From: Bifidobacterium saimiriisciurei
GTDB taxonomy: Bacteria; Actinomycetota; Actinomycetes; Actinomycetales; Bifidobacteriaceae
Length of the DNA stretch: 64,000 bases
NCBI RefSeq assembly: GCF_010667655.1
Contig: NZ_WHZU01000002.1
Location: 56,367 to 120,366 of the forward strand
Direction of reading: 5' to 3'
Of this stretch, positions 19,921 to 30,028 are shown piece by piece. How positions within the stretch are numbered: the first letter of the stretch is position 1; the number at the start of each line of letters is the position of its first letter. The position numbers and the translations under genes were made by a program. The notes beneath the pieces are model-generated. The model did no database searches, was not told where the DNA came from, and saw only the letters and a program-made list of their open reading frames with translations.

Positions 19921-21363
19921 TCAGGCCTTGTGGCCGACGGTGTGCACGTAGATGGAGTCGGTGCTGCCCGGCTTGTGATCGCCCTGGGAGCAGCTGAGCA
20001 CGACGATGTGGTCGCCGTCCTCGACCTTGCCGGCGGCCTTCAGGGTGGCGTCGGTGAGGGCCATGACTTCCTTGCGGGTCATGTCGTGGTAGTCCTTGTC
20101 GAGCAGGAACGCCTCGGTGCCCCAGCTCAGAGCCAGCCAGTGGTAGGTGTGCTCGTTGGCGGTCAGGGCGTAGATCGGGGCGGCCGGACGCTCGCGGGAG
20201 ACACGGTGCACGGTGTCACCGGTCTGCGTGAAGGCGACGATGGCCTTCGCGTTGAGCTTGTCGGCGAGATCCACGGCGGCGGAGGAAACAGCGCCGGACT
20301 TGGACATGTCGAGGTTCTTGAGCTCCGGGATACGGTCGAAGCCGTGCTCGGTGGCGTAGCCAGAGATGCGGGACATGGTGGCCACGGTCTCGGTCGGGTA
20401 CTGGCCGACGGCGGTCTCGTTGGAGGTCATGGTGGCGTCGGCGCCGTCAAGCACGGCGTTGGCGCAGTCGGAGGCCTCGGCGCGGGACGGAACCGGGGAG
20501 TGGACCATGGAGCCCAGGACCTCGGTGGCCACGATGACGGGCTTGGCGTACTGACGGGCCAGCTCGATGATGCGCTTGGTGGCCAGCGGGACCTCTTCCA
20601 GCGGGCACTCGACGGCCATGTCGCCACGGGCGGCCATGATGCCGTCGAAGGCCTTGACGATGTCCTCGAGGTTCTCGAGGGCCTGCGGCTTCTCGATCTT
20701 GGCGACGATCGGGATGCGGCGGCCTTCCTCGTCCATGATCTCATGGGCGCGGTCGATGTCGGAGGCGAAACGCACGAAGGACATGGCGATGATGTCGGCG
20801 CCGGTGCGGATGGCCCAACGCAGGTCGGCCTCGTCCTTCTCGGTCAGGGCGGGCAGGCTCACGGCCACGCCCGGCAGGTTGATGCCCTTGTGGGAGGAGA
20901 CCGGTCCGGCCACGACGACCTTGGTGTGGACGTTGTTACCTTCGACCTTGGTGACCTCGAGGCGGACCTTGCCGTCGTCGATCAGGATCGGATCACCGGG
21001 GTGGCAGTCGCCCGGCAGGCCCTTGAACGTGGTGGAGGTGATGTGCTCGTCGCCTTCGATGTCGTCGGTGGTGATGACGAACTCCTGGCCTTCCTTGAGG
21101 ATGACCTTGTCTTCGCCTTCAGCGTTCTTCTTGAACCAGCCGCAACGAATCTTCGGGCCCTGCAGATCCACCAGGGCGGCGACATTGCGACCAACGGTCT
21201 TGCCGGCCTCGCGGAGGTTGTTGTAGACCCTCAGATGATCCTCGGGCGTGCCATGGGAGCGGTTCAGTCGAGCGACGTCCATGCCCGCTTCGACGAGCTT
21301 GGTGATGTTCTCGAGAGACTCGGTGGCGGGTCCGATGGTATCTACGATCTTGGCTTTACGCAT
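19921..21363 (-). CDS. pyk: Pyruvate kinase
   Basis: Transfers phosphate from phosphoenolpyruvate to ADP, the last glycolytic step, common to the bifid shunt's lower half. 480 residues, typical of the bacterial enzyme. Motifs in order: IVDTIGPATES, GMDVARLNRSHGTPEDH, the barrel's PKIRCGWF, MVARGDMAVECPLEEVPLATKRI (contains the metal and substrate residues), and the C-terminal domain from about 350 (AIVAFTQTGDTVHRVSRERP). The ATG follows an AGG-rich stretch. It is transcribed alone between two strong hairpins. In M. tuberculosis pykA is likewise close to the pdtaR-polA-rpsA-uvrB block. Confidence 0.96.
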   Translation of the reverse strand: MRKAKIVDTIGPATESLENITKLVEAGMDVARLNRSHGTPEDHLRVYNNLREAGKTVGRNVAALVDLQGPKIRCGWFKKNAEGEDKVILKEGQEFVITTDDIEGDEHITSTTFKGLPGDCHPGDPILIDDGKVRLEVTKVEGNNVHTKVVVAGPVSSHKGINLPGVAVSLPALTEKDEADLRWAIRTGADIIAMSFVRFASDIDRAHEIMDEEGRRIPIVAKIEKPQALENLEDIVKAFDGIMAARGDMAVECPLEEVPLATKRIIELARQYAKPVIVATEVLGSMVHSPVPSRAEASDCANAVLDGADATMTSNETAVGQYPTETVATMSRISGYATEHGFDRIPELKNLDMSKSGAVSSAAVDLADKLNAKAIVAFTQTGDTVHRVSRERPAAPIYALTANEHTYHWLALSWGTEAFLLDKDYHDMTRKEVMALTDATLKAAGKVEDGDHIVVLSCSQGDHKPGSTDSIYVHTVGHKA

Positions 21364-21547
21364 ATTGCCTGCCTATTCCTTCTAGACGGACGGGGATCAG
21401 GGAACGTCCCCGCTGTTGCCATGGATTAGCTTACTAGCTGTTCAAGACCTGATTGATAACCGCGACGGCGTGTTGCATGAACACCTGATGACGCGCAATG
21501 GACGCCAGGACGCGGACGGTCGGTCAGGATTGGACACGATAACAATA

Positions 21548-21585
21548 GCAAAACGCCCCGTCCGCGGATACCGCGTGACGGGGCG
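21548..21585 (-). terminator. Terminator after terC
   Basis: CGCCCCGTC...GACGGGGCG with an inner CGCGG/CCGCG stem, followed on the minus strand by GTTTTGCTATTGTT. The rest of 21364-21547 (upstream of pyk) shows no gene. Confidence 0.75.
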
Positions 21586-21614
21586 AGGGCCCAAAGGCCG
21601 AGGATGGCGCCGAA

Positions 21615-22604
21615 TCAGTCCTTTTCGACCTGGGCGTCGATCTTGCGCATCTTGAGCACGCTGGCAAGGGCAGCGGTGCCGATGGACACGACGATGACGG
21701 CGAGCGAGAGCCATGTGGGCACCTCCGGCACGGCATGTATGGGCTGGCCGCCGTTGATGAACGGGAGCGTATTGGCGTGCAGGGCCTCCATGATGAGCTT
21801 CACGCCGATGAAGCCGAGCACGACGGAAAGGCCCACCGGCAGGTAGACGAGCTTGTCGAGCAGTGCGCCCAGCAGGAAGTACAGCTGCTGAAGGCCCAGG
21901 AGAGCGAATACGTTCGAGGTGAACACGATGAACGGATCCTTGGTCAGACCGAAGATCGCGGGAATGGAGTCGAAGGCGAACATGACGTCGGTGGTGCCGA
22001 TGGCGAGGAACACGATAAGCATCGGGGTCCAGTACTTCACGCCGTCCTTCGTGGTGCGCAGACGTTCTCCGTCATATTCGTCGGAGATGCGGATGACCTT
22101 GCGCAGCGTGGAGATCAGGGCGTTCTCGTGGTATTCCTCGTCGTCGTCCTTGCCGAACGCGAGCTTGAACGCCGTGACGAGCAGGAACGCGCCGAACAGG
22201 AAGAACACCCAGGTGAACCGCGTGATGATCGCGGCGCCGAGCAGGATGAAGATGCCACGCAGCACCAGCGCGATGGTGATGCCGATGGACAGAACGAACT
22301 TCTGCAGCTGCTTGGGCACGGCGAAGTTGGCCATGATGATGACGAACACGAACAGGTTGTCGATGCTCAGCGAGTATTCGGTGAGCCAGCCGGAATAGAA
22401 CTCGATGGCGGGTTTGGCTCCGGCGACCCCCCATACAATGCCGCCGAAAATCAGCGCCATGACGACGAAGAACGCGATGTGCTGCACGCATTCCCTGGTG
22501 GACGGCACATGCGGACGCCGTCCGATGACGAACAGATCGATGATAAAGAACACGGCGAGCACGACGAACGTGCTCACCATAAACCACAGTGGAGTCTCAG
22601 CCAT
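21615..22604 (-). CDS. TerC/Alx family integral membrane protein
   Basis: 329 residues with about nine hydrophobic helices. TerC-family acidic helices are clear: YSLSIDNLFVFVIIMANFAVP and GTTDVMFAFDSIPAIFGLT, plus a charged cytoplasmic loop at about 165-190 (GKDDDEEYHEN). Members such as Alx and MeeF/YceF relatives handle manganese export or metallate secreted enzymes; the tellurite-resistance name is historical. No Shine-Dalgarno is seen; TATAGT on the minus strand ends eight bases before the ATG, suggesting a near-leaderless mRNA. I looked for a yybP-ykoY-like manganese riboswitch upstream and saw no supporting structure. Confidence 0.87.
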   Translation of the reverse strand: MAETPLWFMVSTFVVLAVFFIIDLFVIGRRPHVPSTRECVQHIAFFVVMALIFGGIVWGVAGAKPAIEFYSGWLTEYSLSIDNLFVFVIIMANFAVPKQLQKFVLSIGITIALVLRGIFILLGAAIITRFTWVFFLFGAFLLVTAFKLAFGKDDDEEYHENALISTLRKVIRISDEYDGERLRTTKDGVKYWTPMLIVFLAIGTTDVMFAFDSIPAIFGLTKDPFIVFTSNVFALLGLQQLYFLLGALLDKLVYLPVGLSVVLGFIGVKLIMEALHANTLPFINGGQPIHAVPEVPTWLSLAVIVVSIGTAALASVLKMRKIDAQVEKD

Positions 22605-22695
22605 GTGACATCACTATACGGAAGATTCGTGACGGCGCAGAAACCGGTATGGAAATTCTGACGTTTTTTTACAAAGCCGTCGGCCCCGCGACTTC

Positions 22696-23028
22696 CTATA
22701 TGCCGTCGGACCGGCGATCGGAGGACCGCTCCTCGGAAGACGGGCGGCTCTGCGCGGTCCCCCTGCCGCCCCTGAACGGGTCGAGCAGCGTCGAGGCGTC
22801 GGACACACCGAGCATGCTGCGACCGCCGGTACGTTCCGGGTGGAGGTTCAGGTACAACGTGGAAAGACCGGCGGGAACCATGACGACAAGCAGTATCAGC
22901 GACAGCCACCAGCTGTATCTGACGCCTACGAACACCAGCATCGCCGCGGCGAGAACGACCACCACCGCATATGAGGCGATGCGTCCCAGACGCGAATCGC
23001 GACCCGTCCGGTTGTCCTTGGCCACCAT
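22696..23028 (-). CDS. Small membrane protein of unknown function
   Basis: 110 residues. The start (MVAKDNRTGRDSRLGR) is set by GGAG five bases upstream; a longer frame to 23100 has no ribosome site. Two adjacent hydrophobic helices (about 20-38 and 42-62: IASYAVVVVLAAAMLVFVGV and WWLSLILLVVMVPAGLSTLY) are followed by a polar tail rich in Ser, Arg and Glu. It lies between uvrB and terC on the same strand. No family recognised. Confidence 0.7.
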   Translation of the reverse strand: MVAKDNRTGRDSRLGRIASYAVVVVLAAAMLVFVGVRYSWWLSLILLVVMVPAGLSTLYLNLHPERTGGRSMLGVSDASTLLDPFRGGRGTAQSRPSSEERSSDRRSDGI

Positions 23029-23058
23029 GATGCTCCTTTGCTCGTCGTCTCCCGGCTC

Positions 23059-23091
23059 GCCGCGTGGTGCAGATAGTCTGTGCCACGCGGC
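23059..23091 (-). terminator. Hairpin between uvrB and the small membrane gene
   Basis: GCCGCGTGG and its exact complement enclose AGA-TAG-TCT, which pairs further. No T tract follows, so it may be an attenuating or processing hairpin 30 bases before the next start. Confidence 0.45.
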
Positions 23092-23129
23092 CGTCCGCAA
23101 TCGATACTACCCCGTCGGGCCTCCGACGG

Positions 23130-25241
23130 CTATTTCTGCGCTTCGGTTATCTGTCGCAGCTCCTTCTTCAGGTCGCGGATCTCGTCGCGTAGTCGGGCGG
23201 CGAGCTCGAACTGCAGCTGCTCCGCCGCGGTGTGCATCTGTTCGCTGAGCTGCCGGATGAGGTCGGCGAGATCCTGCGCGGGCAGACCGGCCTCAAGAAT
23301 CTCCCTGTGCCGCTTGTCGGCTTCGTCCGCGTTGAACGGCGGCACGCCGAGATGGGAGTTTCCTGCCTTGTTCGCATTGCGGTAGCCGCCTTCGAGCAGG
23401 GTCTGCGTATCGACATCCTCCTTGGCGAGCATGTCGTTGACGTCGCTGATCTTCTTGATCAGCGGCTTCGGGTCGATGCCGTGCTCCCTGTTGTATTCGA
23501 TCTGCTTGGTGCGACGGCGGTTGGTTTCATTGATGGCCTTGGTCATGGCGTCGGTACGGTGGTCGGCGTACATGATGACCGTGCCCGACACATTACGGGC
23601 GGCGCGTCCGATGGTCTGGATAAGCGAGCGGTATGACCGCAGGAATCCTTCCTTGTCGGCGTCGAGGATCGCCACCAGCGAGACCTCCGGCAGGTCGAGT
23701 CCCTCGCGCAGCAGGTTGATGCCGACGATCACGTCGATCTTGCCTTCCCTCAGCTCGCGCAGCAGTTCGACGCGACGCAGCGTGTCGACGTCGGAATGCA
23801 GATACTCCACCTTGATGTCTCGTTCCAGCAGATAGTCGGTGAGGTCCTCGGCCATCTTCTTGGTCAATGTGGTGACCAGCACGCGTTCGTTCCTGGCCAC
23901 GCGGTCCTTGATCTCGCCAAGCAGGTCGTCGACCTGCCCTTCGACGGGACGCACGTCGATCTTCGGGTCGACGAGGCCGGTCGGCCTGATGATCTGCTCC
24001 ACCACGCCGTCGGAAAGACCGAGTTCGTAGTCGCCCGGCGTGGCGGAGAGGTAGACGGTCTGGCCGATGCGTTCGAGGAACTCGTCCCACTTGAGCGGTC
24101 GGTTGTCCATGGCGCTGGGCAGCCGGAACCCGTGTTCGACCAGCGTGCGCTTGCGTGAGGCGTCGCCCTCGTACATGGCGCCGATCTGAGGAATGGTCAC
24201 ATGGGATTCGTCGATGACCAGCAGGAAATCGTCGGGGAAGAAATCCAGCAGGGTGTGCGGCGGCGTTCCGGGGGCGCGGCCGTCGAAGTGCCGCGAATAG
24301 TTCTCCACGCCTTGGCAGACGCCGATCTGCGTGAGCATCTCCAGATCATAGGTGGTGCGCTGGGTGAGTCGCTGCGCCTCGAGGTCCTTGCCCTGCTTCT
24401 TCAGCTGCGCCACACGCTCGTCGAGCTCCTCGCGGATGGTCTTGAGCGCGCGTTCCATGCGCTCCGGACCGGCCACATAGTGCGATGCGGGGAAGATGTG
24501 CACCTGCGGCTCGTGCGCTATCTCGTCGCCGGTGAGTGGATGCAGCGTCGAGATGCGGTCGATCTCGTCGCCGAAGAATTCGATGCGGATGGCCAGTTCC
24601 TCGTAGACGGGGATGATTTCAACGGTGTCGCCGCGGACGCGGAACGTGCCTCGCGTGAAGGCGATGTCGTTGCGCTTGTACTGCATGTCGACGAATTTGC
24701 GCAGCAGGTCGTCACGGTTGATCTCCTGCCCTTCCTCGAGGAACAGCATGCGGCCGGCGTATTCCTCCGGGGTTCCCAGACCGTAGATGCAGCTGACCGT
24801 GGCCACCACCACACAGTCCCTTCGCGTCAGCAGATTGGCGGTGGCGGCGTGGCGCAGGCGCTCCACGTCGTCGTTGATGTTCGAGTCCTTCTCGATGTAG
24901 GTGTCGGTCTGCGGGATGTACGCCTCGGGCTGGTAGTAGTCGTAATAGCTCACGAAGTAGCTGACGGCATTGTCGGGCATGAGCTCGCGGAACTCCGCGC
25001 ACAGCTGCGCGGCAAGCGTCTTGTTCGGCTCGAGAATCAACGTCGGCCGTTGAAGACGCTCGATGAGCCAGGCCGTCGTCGCGGTCTTTCCTGTGCCGGT
25101 GGCGCCCATGAGCACCACATCGTTCTCGCCGTTCTCGATGCGCGTGGCGAGCTCCTCGATGGCCTGGGGCTGGTCGCCGCTTGGCTTATAGGGCGATTTG
25201 ACCACAAAAGGTTTGTCGATGCGTTCGATGTTGTATCCCAT
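23130..25241 (-). CDS. uvrB: Excinuclease ABC subunit B
   Basis: Damage-verifying helicase of nucleotide excision repair; receives DNA from UvrA and recruits UvrC. 703 residues: Walker A GATGTGKT (about 45-52), the DNA-clamping beta-hairpin [20 protein letters not shown] (about 92-111), Walker B region LLVIDESH, helicase motifs [20 protein letters not shown] and QTIGRAARN, and a C-terminal UVR domain ([20 protein letters not shown]) that contacts UvrC. AAGGTGG precedes the ATG. coaE lies 51 bases upstream on the same strand, so the two are probably cotranscribed. Mfd, its transcription-coupled partner, is at 59235-62774. Confidence 0.97.
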   Translation of the reverse strand: MGYNIERIDKPFVVKSPYKPSGDQPQAIEELATRIENGENDVVLMGATGTGKTATTAWLIERLQRPTLILEPNKTLAAQLCAEFRELMPDNAVSYFVSYYDYYQPEAYIPQTDTYIEKDSNINDDVERLRHAATANLLTRRDCVVVATVSCIYGLGTPEEYAGRMLFLEEGQEINRDDLLRKFVDMQYKRNDIAFTRGTFRVRGDTVEIIPVYEELAIRIEFFGDEIDRISTLHPLTGDEIAHEPQVHIFPASHYVAGPERMERALKTIREELDERVAQLKKQGKDLEAQRLTQRTTYDLEMLTQIGVCQGVENYSRHFDGRAPGTPPHTLLDFFPDDFLLVIDESHVTIPQIGAMYEGDASRKRTLVEHGFRLPSAMDNRPLKWDEFLERIGQTVYLSATPGDYELGLSDGVVEQIIRPTGLVDPKIDVRPVEGQVDDLLGEIKDRVARNERVLVTTLTKKMAEDLTDYLLERDIKVEYLHSDVDTLRRVELLRELREGKIDVIVGINLLREGLDLPEVSLVAILDADKEGFLRSYRSLIQTIGRAARNVSGTVIMYADHRTDAMTKAINETNRRRTKQIEYNREHGIDPKPLIKKISDVNDMLAKEDVDTQTLLEGGYRNANKAGNSHLGVPPFNADEADKRHREILEAGLPAQDLADLIRQLSEQMHTAAEQLQFELAARLRDEIRDLKKELRQITEAQK

Positions 25242-25292
25242 TGCCCCACCTTGCCCCGTGCCGCATGGATTCCGCGGCCGGTTGTTCGCGAA

Positions 25293-25919
25293 CTAATATG
25301 ACGGATGCGTCAGTACGCGATACAGCCTATCAACATCCTCGAACATCTGTTCGATGGGCTTTGTGGAATCGATGACGTAGTCGCTGATGTCGAAGCGCTG
25401 CTGCTGCGTCGCCTGGTTACGGATGCGAGCCTCGGCGGCGGCTCGTGTCATGCCACGGTTCCTGACCATGCGCCGGATTCGCGTTTCCTCGGGGGCCTCC
25501 ACGGTGATGATGGCATCGAAGTAGTCCCAGCGTGACGTCTCGACCAGCAGGGGGATGTCATGAATGACCAGGCGCCGCGTGCCGTCCTTGGGTTCCGGAT
25601 GCGAATCGATCCACTGGTACTCCAGTCTGCCGGCCTCACGGAACACGATGGGATGGACGATGCGGTTGAGCTCGCGCAACCGCCCGGGATCGCCGAACAC
25701 ATGGTCGGCCATCCATTGCCTGTTGAGCTCCCCGTCCCTTCCGCGGGCATGGCGTCCGAAACACGCGATGATCTGCGCGAGTCCTTCGCTGCCCTTCCTG
25801 ACAGCGTCACGGGCGAGCTTGTCGTAATCGATGACATAGGCGCCCAAATCGACGAATCGCGACGCAACCGTGCTTTTCCCCGCGGCGATGCCACCGGTCA
25901 GACCGACACGTGTGAACAT
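25293..25919 (-). CDS. coaE: Dephospho-CoA kinase
   Basis: Phosphorylates the 3'-hydroxyl of dephospho-CoA with ATP, the last step of coenzyme A synthesis. 208 residues beginning MFTRVGLTGGIAAGKSTV with the P-loop GGIAAGKS at 8-15; VIDYDKLARDAV and the lid segment RNRGMTRAAAEARIRNQ follow in the expected order. GGGAG five bases before the ATG supports the start. Lies between rpsA and uvrB, the same order as in mycobacteria (rpsA-coaE-uvrB). Confidence 0.95.
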   Translation of the reverse strand: MFTRVGLTGGIAAGKSTVASRFVDLGAYVIDYDKLARDAVRKGSEGLAQIIACFGRHARGRDGELNRQWMADHVFGDPGRLRELNRIVHPIVFREAGRLEYQWIDSHPEPKDGTRRLVIHDIPLLVETSRWDYFDAIITVEAPEETRIRRMVRNRGMTRAAAEARIRNQATQQQRFDISDYVIDSTKPIEQMFEDVDRLYRVLTHPSY

Positions 25920-26007
25920 GCATGCTCCCTTCCGGATGCCGGACGACAGCGCATCATCGCCTTGCCGAACCGCTCCGTTCTTCCCTGTCTACATCTGCCA
26001 GTCTACA

Positions 26008-26048
26008 GAGAAACCCGGTTGCCATGGGTAATGACAACCGGGTTTCTC
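26008..26048 (-). terminator. Terminator after rpsA
   Basis: A 14-bp perfect stem (arms 26008-26021 and 26035-26048) 29 bases beyond the rpsA stop; T tract weak. Confidence 0.7.
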
Positions 26049-26076
26049 ATTCAGTCAGTCAACGCTGAAGGCTGGC

Positions 26077-27558
26077 TCACTTCTTCTCGTTGAGCAGCTG
26101 CTCGCGCAGGGCGGCAAGCTGGTCGGAATCGGCGAGAGTGCCTTCGGACGTGCTCTCGGAAGAGTAGTTGGAGGTCTCCTCGACCTTCTCTTCCTTCGGC
26201 TCGCCCTGGCCGTCGGCGGCGGCGGAAGCTTCGGCGTTCTCGAGCTCCTTGGCCACGAACTCCTTGTGCTGCTCCCACAGGTCGTGGGCGGCGGCGTACT
26301 GGGCTTCCCACTCCTCGCGCTGCTTCTCGTAGCCGGCGATCCACTCGTTGGTCTCCGGGTCGAAACCTTCGGGGTACTTGTAGTTGCCCTGCTCGTCGTA
26401 CTCGGCCGGCATGCCGTACAGAGCCGGGTCGAAGTCCTCGGAGGAGATGTCAACGGAGTCGTTGGCCTGCTTGAGGGACAGGGAGATGCGGCGACGATCG
26501 AGATCGACGTCGATCACCTTGACGAACACCTCTTCGCCCGGCTTGACGACGGTCTCCGGGTTCTCCACGTGGCGGTTGGCCAGCTCGGAGATGTGCACCA
26601 GGCCCTCGATGCCGTCGTCCACGGAGATGAACACACCGAACTGGACGATCTTGGTGACCTTGCCCTTGACGATCTGGCCGGGAACGTGGGTGCGGGCGAA
26701 GCGCTGCCACGGATCCTCCTGGGTCGCCTTGAGGGACAGGGAGATGCGCTCACGGTCGAGATCGACGTCGAGCACCTCGACGGTGACCTTGTCGCCGACC
26801 TTGACGACCTCGGACGGGTGGTCGATGTGCTTCCAGGAAAGCTCGGAGACGTGGATCAGGCCGTCAACACCACCGAGATCGACGAAGGCGCCGAAGTTGA
26901 CGATGGAGCTGATGACACCCTCGCGGATCTGACCCTTCTTGAGCTGCGAGAGGAAGGTCTCGCGGACTTCGGACTGGGTCTCCTCGAGGTACTGGCGACG
27001 GGACAGGACCACGTTGTTGCGGTTCTTGTCGAGCTCCAGGATCTTGGCCTGGATCTTCTGGCCGATGTAGGGGGCCAGATCGCGCACGCGGCGCATCTCG
27101 ACGAGGGAGGCGGGCAGGAAGCCGCGCAGGCCGATGTCGACGATAAGGCCGCCCTTGACGGCTTCGATGACGGTGCCTTCGACAACGCCATCGGCTTCCT
27201 TGATCTTCTCGACATCGCCCCAGGCGCGCTCGTACTGGGCGCGCTTCTTGGACAGAATCAGACGGCCTTCCTTGTCTTCCTTGGTGATGACAAGGGCCTC
27301 GACGGTGTCGCCGACCTCGACGACATCGTCAGGATCGACGTCCTTCTTGATGGAAAGCTCGCGGGAGGGAATCACACCCTCGGTCTTGTAGCCGATATCC
27401 AGGAGCACCTCGTCGCGATCGATCTTAACGACGGTACCTTCGACCAGATCACCATCATCGAAGTTCTTGATGGTGGAATCGACTGCCTTGATGAAGTCCT
27501 CTTCGGTGCCGATGTCGTTGATGGCAACCTTGGTGGCTTCAGTGTTGTTCTCTGCCAT
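26077..27558 (-). CDS. rpsA: 30S ribosomal protein S1
   Basis: Binds mRNA and helps load it on the small ribosomal subunit. 493 residues with four S1 OB-fold repeats, roughly residues 33-105 ([18 protein letters not shown]), 120-190, 205-276 ([19 protein letters not shown]) and 290-362 ([19 protein letters not shown]), then an acidic C-terminal tail. Four rather than the six repeats of E. coli is normal for actinobacteria. The start [10 protein letters not shown] is chosen over a longer frame to 27636. The Shine-Dalgarno is weak (GAGAAACC 12 bases away), with an AT-rich stretch before the ATG, common for S1 genes that are autoregulated. Confidence 0.96.
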   Translation of the reverse strand: MAENNTEATKVAINDIGTEEDFIKAVDSTIKNFDDGDLVEGTVVKIDRDEVLLDIGYKTEGVIPSRELSIKKDVDPDDVVEVGDTVEALVITKEDKEGRLILSKKRAQYERAWGDVEKIKEADGVVEGTVIEAVKGGLIVDIGLRGFLPASLVEMRRVRDLAPYIGQKIQAKILELDKNRNNVVLSRRQYLEETQSEVRETFLSQLKKGQIREGVISSIVNFGAFVDLGGVDGLIHVSELSWKHIDHPSEVVKVGDKVTVEVLDVDLDRERISLSLKATQEDPWQRFARTHVPGQIVKGKVTKIVQFGVFISVDDGIEGLVHISELANRHVENPETVVKPGEEVFVKVIDVDLDRRRISLSLKQANDSVDISSEDFDPALYGMPAEYDEQGNYKYPEGFDPETNEWIAGYEKQREEWEAQYAAAHDLWEQHKEFVAKELENAEASAAADGQGEPKEEKVEETSNYSSESTSEGTLADSDQLAALREQLLNEKK

Positions 27559-27683
27559 GTAAATATATGGTTTCTCAATAGATGGATGGATAATTACTCG
27601 ATATTCAGTTATGCACGCATACTCCCGTACACGCAAGTTTCAAGAGTAACGCCAGGCATGGTCAAAAGGGGTATAAGGAATTC

Positions 27684-27708
27684 GGGCGTGTCGCGATACG
27701 ACACGCCC
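27684..27708 (-). terminator. Hairpin after folD
   Basis: GGGCGTGTCG and its exact complement with a five-base loop. The rest of 27559-27799 is the rpsA leader and promoter region plus the small palindrome CAGTCC-ACC-GGACTG at 27763-27777. Confidence 0.6.
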
Positions 27709-27799
27709 TCATACAACCTGCATACCTCGGCTCCGTGGTGTCGCCTCGGCGTCGCCTACGGACAGTCCACCGGACTGCCCGCCTGACGGCGTCGCGGAC

Positions 27800-28675
27800 T
27801 CAGAGCGAGCGCTCGGCGATCTCGACCACGTTGCGCAGCAGCATGGCACGGGTCATCGGCCCGACGCCGCCGGGGTTCGGTGTATAGGCGCCGCATACCT
27901 CGCGGGCGGCTGGATCGACGTCGCCGAGAATCCTCGACTTGCCGGTCTCGGGGTCGGTGACGCGGCTGACTCCGACGTCGACGAGCACGGCGTCCGGCCT
28001 GACGTCCTCGGGCTTGACGAAGTGCGCGCTGCCCATGGCCGCCACGATGACGTCGGCCTGCCGCATCAGCTCATGCACGTTCCTCGTACCGGTGTGGCAC
28101 TGCGTGACGGTGGCGTTGATCTCCTTGCGTCCGATCAGCAGTCCGATGGTGCGCCCGATGGTGATGCCGCGGCCGAGCACTACCACATGCTTGCCGTTCA
28201 GGTCGATGCCGTTCATGGACAGCAGCTCCACGACGCCGCGCGGGGTGCAGGGAAGCGGGGTGGACAGCTCGCCGCGGGGGTGGAGGACCAGTTCGCCGAG
28301 GTTGTACGGATGCATGCCGTCCGCATCCTTGGCGGGATCGATGAGGTCGATGATCCTGTTCTCGTCGATGCCCTTGGGCAGGGGCAGCTGCACGATGAAT
28401 CCGGTGCATGCGGGGTTCTCGTTGAGCCTGCGGACCGCCTCGGCGATCTCCTCGTAGCCGGCGTCCTCGGGAAGCTCCTCGGCGATGGATGCGACGCCCA
28501 CCTCGGCGCAGTCGCGGTGCTTGCCCGCGACGTACTTCACCGAGCCGGCGTCATGGCCGACGAGCAGCGTCCCCAGCCCCGGGGTCACGCCCTGCTCCTT
28601 GAGTTTCGCCACGCGCTCGGCCAGTTCGGCCTTGATGGCCGCGGCGGCCTGTTTGCCATCCAAACGTTGTGCCAT
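27800..28675 (-). CDS. folD: Bifunctional methylene-THF dehydrogenase / methenyl-THF cyclohydrolase
   Basis: Interconverts 5,10-methylene-, methenyl- and 10-formyl-tetrahydrofolate using NADP. 291 residues from [15 protein letters not shown]; a much longer frame upstream is spurious and overlaps the divergent metal-transporter gene. Motifs: [17 protein letters not shown] (substrate and catalytic Lys region), [33 protein letters not shown] and [17 protein letters not shown] (nucleotide-binding loop, usually GRSxxVGxP). Ile-Thr-Ile replaces the common Ser-x-Ile-Val in that loop, a modest deviation. Acts with the PabB/PabC branch of folate supply encoded near 57-59 kb. Confidence 0.94.
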   Translation of the reverse strand: MAQRLDGKQAAAAIKAELAERVAKLKEQGVTPGLGTLLVGHDAGSVKYVAGKHRDCAEVGVASIAEELPEDAGYEEIAEAVRRLNENPACTGFIVQLPLPKGIDENRIIDLIDPAKDADGMHPYNLGELVLHPRGELSTPLPCTPRGVVELLSMNGIDLNGKHVVVLGRGITIGRTIGLLIGRKEINATVTQCHTGTRNVHELMRQADVIVAAMGSAHFVKPEDVRPDAVLVDVGVSRVTDPETGKSRILGDVDPAAREVCGAYTPNPGGVGPMTRAMLLRNVVEIAERSL

Positions 28676-28730
28676 ATCCGTAAATGTCCTTCCGTGTCGC
28701 CGGATTCGATACTCCGCATCATAGGCTATC

Positions 28731-28769
28731 GTGAAAACAGCCCGATGAACGATATTATGCGAACGCATA
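28731..28769 (+). promoter_or_regulatory. Promoter with overlapping palindrome, metal-transport gene
   Basis: GTGAAA (28731-28736), 16-base spacer, TATTAT (28753-28758). The perfect palindrome TATGCG-AA-CGCATA (28756-28769) overlaps the end of the -10 and the expected start point, where a repressor would block transcription. Confidence 0.5.
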
Positions 28770-28838
28770 TTCGGGGATGCGACGAGGATGTTCCCGAACG
28801 GTTTCCCGGGCCGGCAGCAGAAGGCGGTGTTGATTGTT

Positions 28839-29837
28839 ATGACGTTGTTCACCATGTGGAATGCCGCGGCACGCATGCGGGGCGCGGCGGCGGCAGTGAT
28901 ATGCGCGGCCGTTCTCGTGTCGGCGGGCTGCGGATCGGGAACCCGGTCGACGGAGGAGGGTTCCGGCTCGACCGCGCAGTTCGACCCGATCGCCGTGGTC
29001 GCGTCGATCAACCAGTGGGGCATGCTCGCCAAGGAGGTGGGCGGCGACCAGGTGCGCGTCACCTCCATTCTCGGATCCACCAACGTGGACGCCCATGACT
29101 TCGAGCCGAAGACCAGCGATATCGCGACCGTGTCGAAGGCGAAGGTGCTGGTGGCGAACGGTGCCGGATATGACGAGTGGGCGACGAAGGCCGTCAGCGG
29201 CGACACCACGACGGTCACGGCGGCCACGACCGTGGGAGCATCGGACGGGGACAATCCCCATCTGTGGTTCTCGAAGGACGCGCGCAAGGCCATGACCAAG
29301 GAGCTGAGCGAGGCCTTCTCGAAGATCAAGCCCGACAGCAAGGATTATTTCTCCAAGAGGCTTGCCGCATGGCAGAAGGACGAGGACAAGCTCGAGGCCT
29401 CCATGGACTCGTTCTCCAAGAAGCACCCTGAAGCGACCTACGCCTCGACCGAATCCGTGGCCTATTATCTGATGAGCGACCTGGACGTCAAGGACGTCAC
29501 GCCCAAGCAGTACGCCCAGACGATGCTCAATGGCGGGGAACCCGCGCCCGCCGACGTGCAGGACCTGCAGTCGTTGCTGGAGAAGCACAAGGCGGGAATG
29601 CTCATCAATAATCCGCAGGAGGCGTCCGACACCACCAATCTCATCACCGGCACCGCCCATAAGTCGGACGTCCCCGTGGTGGACGTCACCGAGCAGGTCC
29701 CCGAGCGCTACGACAACCTGGTCGACTGGATGAATGCGCTGGTCACGGAGTTCGACAAGGCCCTGGCCTCCGACGCCACGTCGGCAGCGACGACACCGGA
29801 GCCGTCATCCTCGGCATCGGACGGCGGCTCCAAGTAG
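28839..29837 (+). CDS. Metal ABC transporter substrate-binding lipoprotein (ZnuA/PsaA family)
   Basis: Captures a divalent metal outside the membrane and passes it to the permease at 30949. Residues 1-30 form a lipoprotein signal ending VSAGC (Cys31 from the chosen start). Probable metal ligands: His in NVDAHDFEP (about 86), His in [10 protein letters not shown], Glu in [11 protein letters not shown] and an acidic residue in [11 protein letters not shown] His-His-Glu-Asp set without a histidine-rich loop is closer to manganese binders such as PsaA than to zinc-binding ZnuA, but this is inference. The start is uncertain (28788, 28839, 28854 and 28875 are in frame; none has a good ribosome site). 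332 residues from 28839. Confidence 0.88.
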   Translation: MTLFTMWNAAARMRGAAAAVICAAVLVSAGCGSGTRSTEEGSGSTAQFDPIAVVASINQWGMLAKEVGGDQVRVTSILGSTNVDAHDFEPKTSDIATVSKAKVLVANGAGYDEWATKAVSGDTTTVTAATTVGASDGDNPHLWFSKDARKAMTKELSEAFSKIKPDSKDYFSKRLAAWQKDEDKLEASMDSFSKKHPEATYASTESVAYYLMSDLDVKDVTPKQYAQTMLNGGEPAPADVQDLQSLLEKHKAGMLINNPQEASDTTNLITGTAHKSDVPVVDVTEQVPERYDNLVDWMNALVTEFDKALASDATSAATTPEPSSSASDGGSK

Positions 29838-29878
29838 TTCCGGCCGGCCGGGACGAACGGCAAAACCCAAACAGGCTC

Positions 29879-29923
29879 AAGGCGCCCGTGACCTGCGGTC
29901 ATATCCGTGGGCCACGGGCGCCA
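29879..29923 (+). terminator. Hairpin between the binding-protein and ATPase genes
   Basis: GGCGCCCGTG (29881-29890) pairs perfectly with CACGGGCGCC (29913-29922). It suggests that the binding protein and the ATPase-permease pair are separate transcription units. Confidence 0.6.
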
Positions 29924-29965
29924 CGCGTTTGGGCCGCAACACGGCGGAGTGGACGAAACACATGA

Positions 29966-29994
29966 ATATTGATTACTATTCTCATTAGCAATAT
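29966..29994. promoter_or_regulatory. AT-rich inverted repeat, candidate metalloregulator box
   Basis: ATATTGATTA-N9-TTAGCAATAT: ten-base arms with two mismatches in an AT-rich island 35 bases before the ATPase gene. Length and composition recall Fur/Zur/DtxR-type operators. It differs from the palindrome before the binding-protein gene. Confidence 0.5.
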
Positions 29995-30028
29995 CGCCAT
30001 ACTCCTACCTGAACAGGGATGATGCATC

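Noticed and set aside
19768..21429. A 553-codon plus-strand frame across pyk
   Set aside because: Translation is a Gly/Val/Asp/His-rich shadow lacking any motif, opposite pyruvate kinase.
22605..22695. Manganese (yybP-ykoY) riboswitch before terC
   Set aside because: The spacer is under 100 bases, a -10-like element sits next to the ATG, and no conserved loop pattern could be recognised.
27763..27777. CAGTCC-ACC-GGACTG as a dispersed repeat family
   Set aside because: No second copy was noticed in the window, so it is treated as an isolated small palindrome.
28676..29341. A 222-codon upstream extension of folD
   Set aside because: It overlaps the divergent metal-binding lipoprotein gene, has unrelated sequence, and FolD family proteins begin at MAQRLDG.
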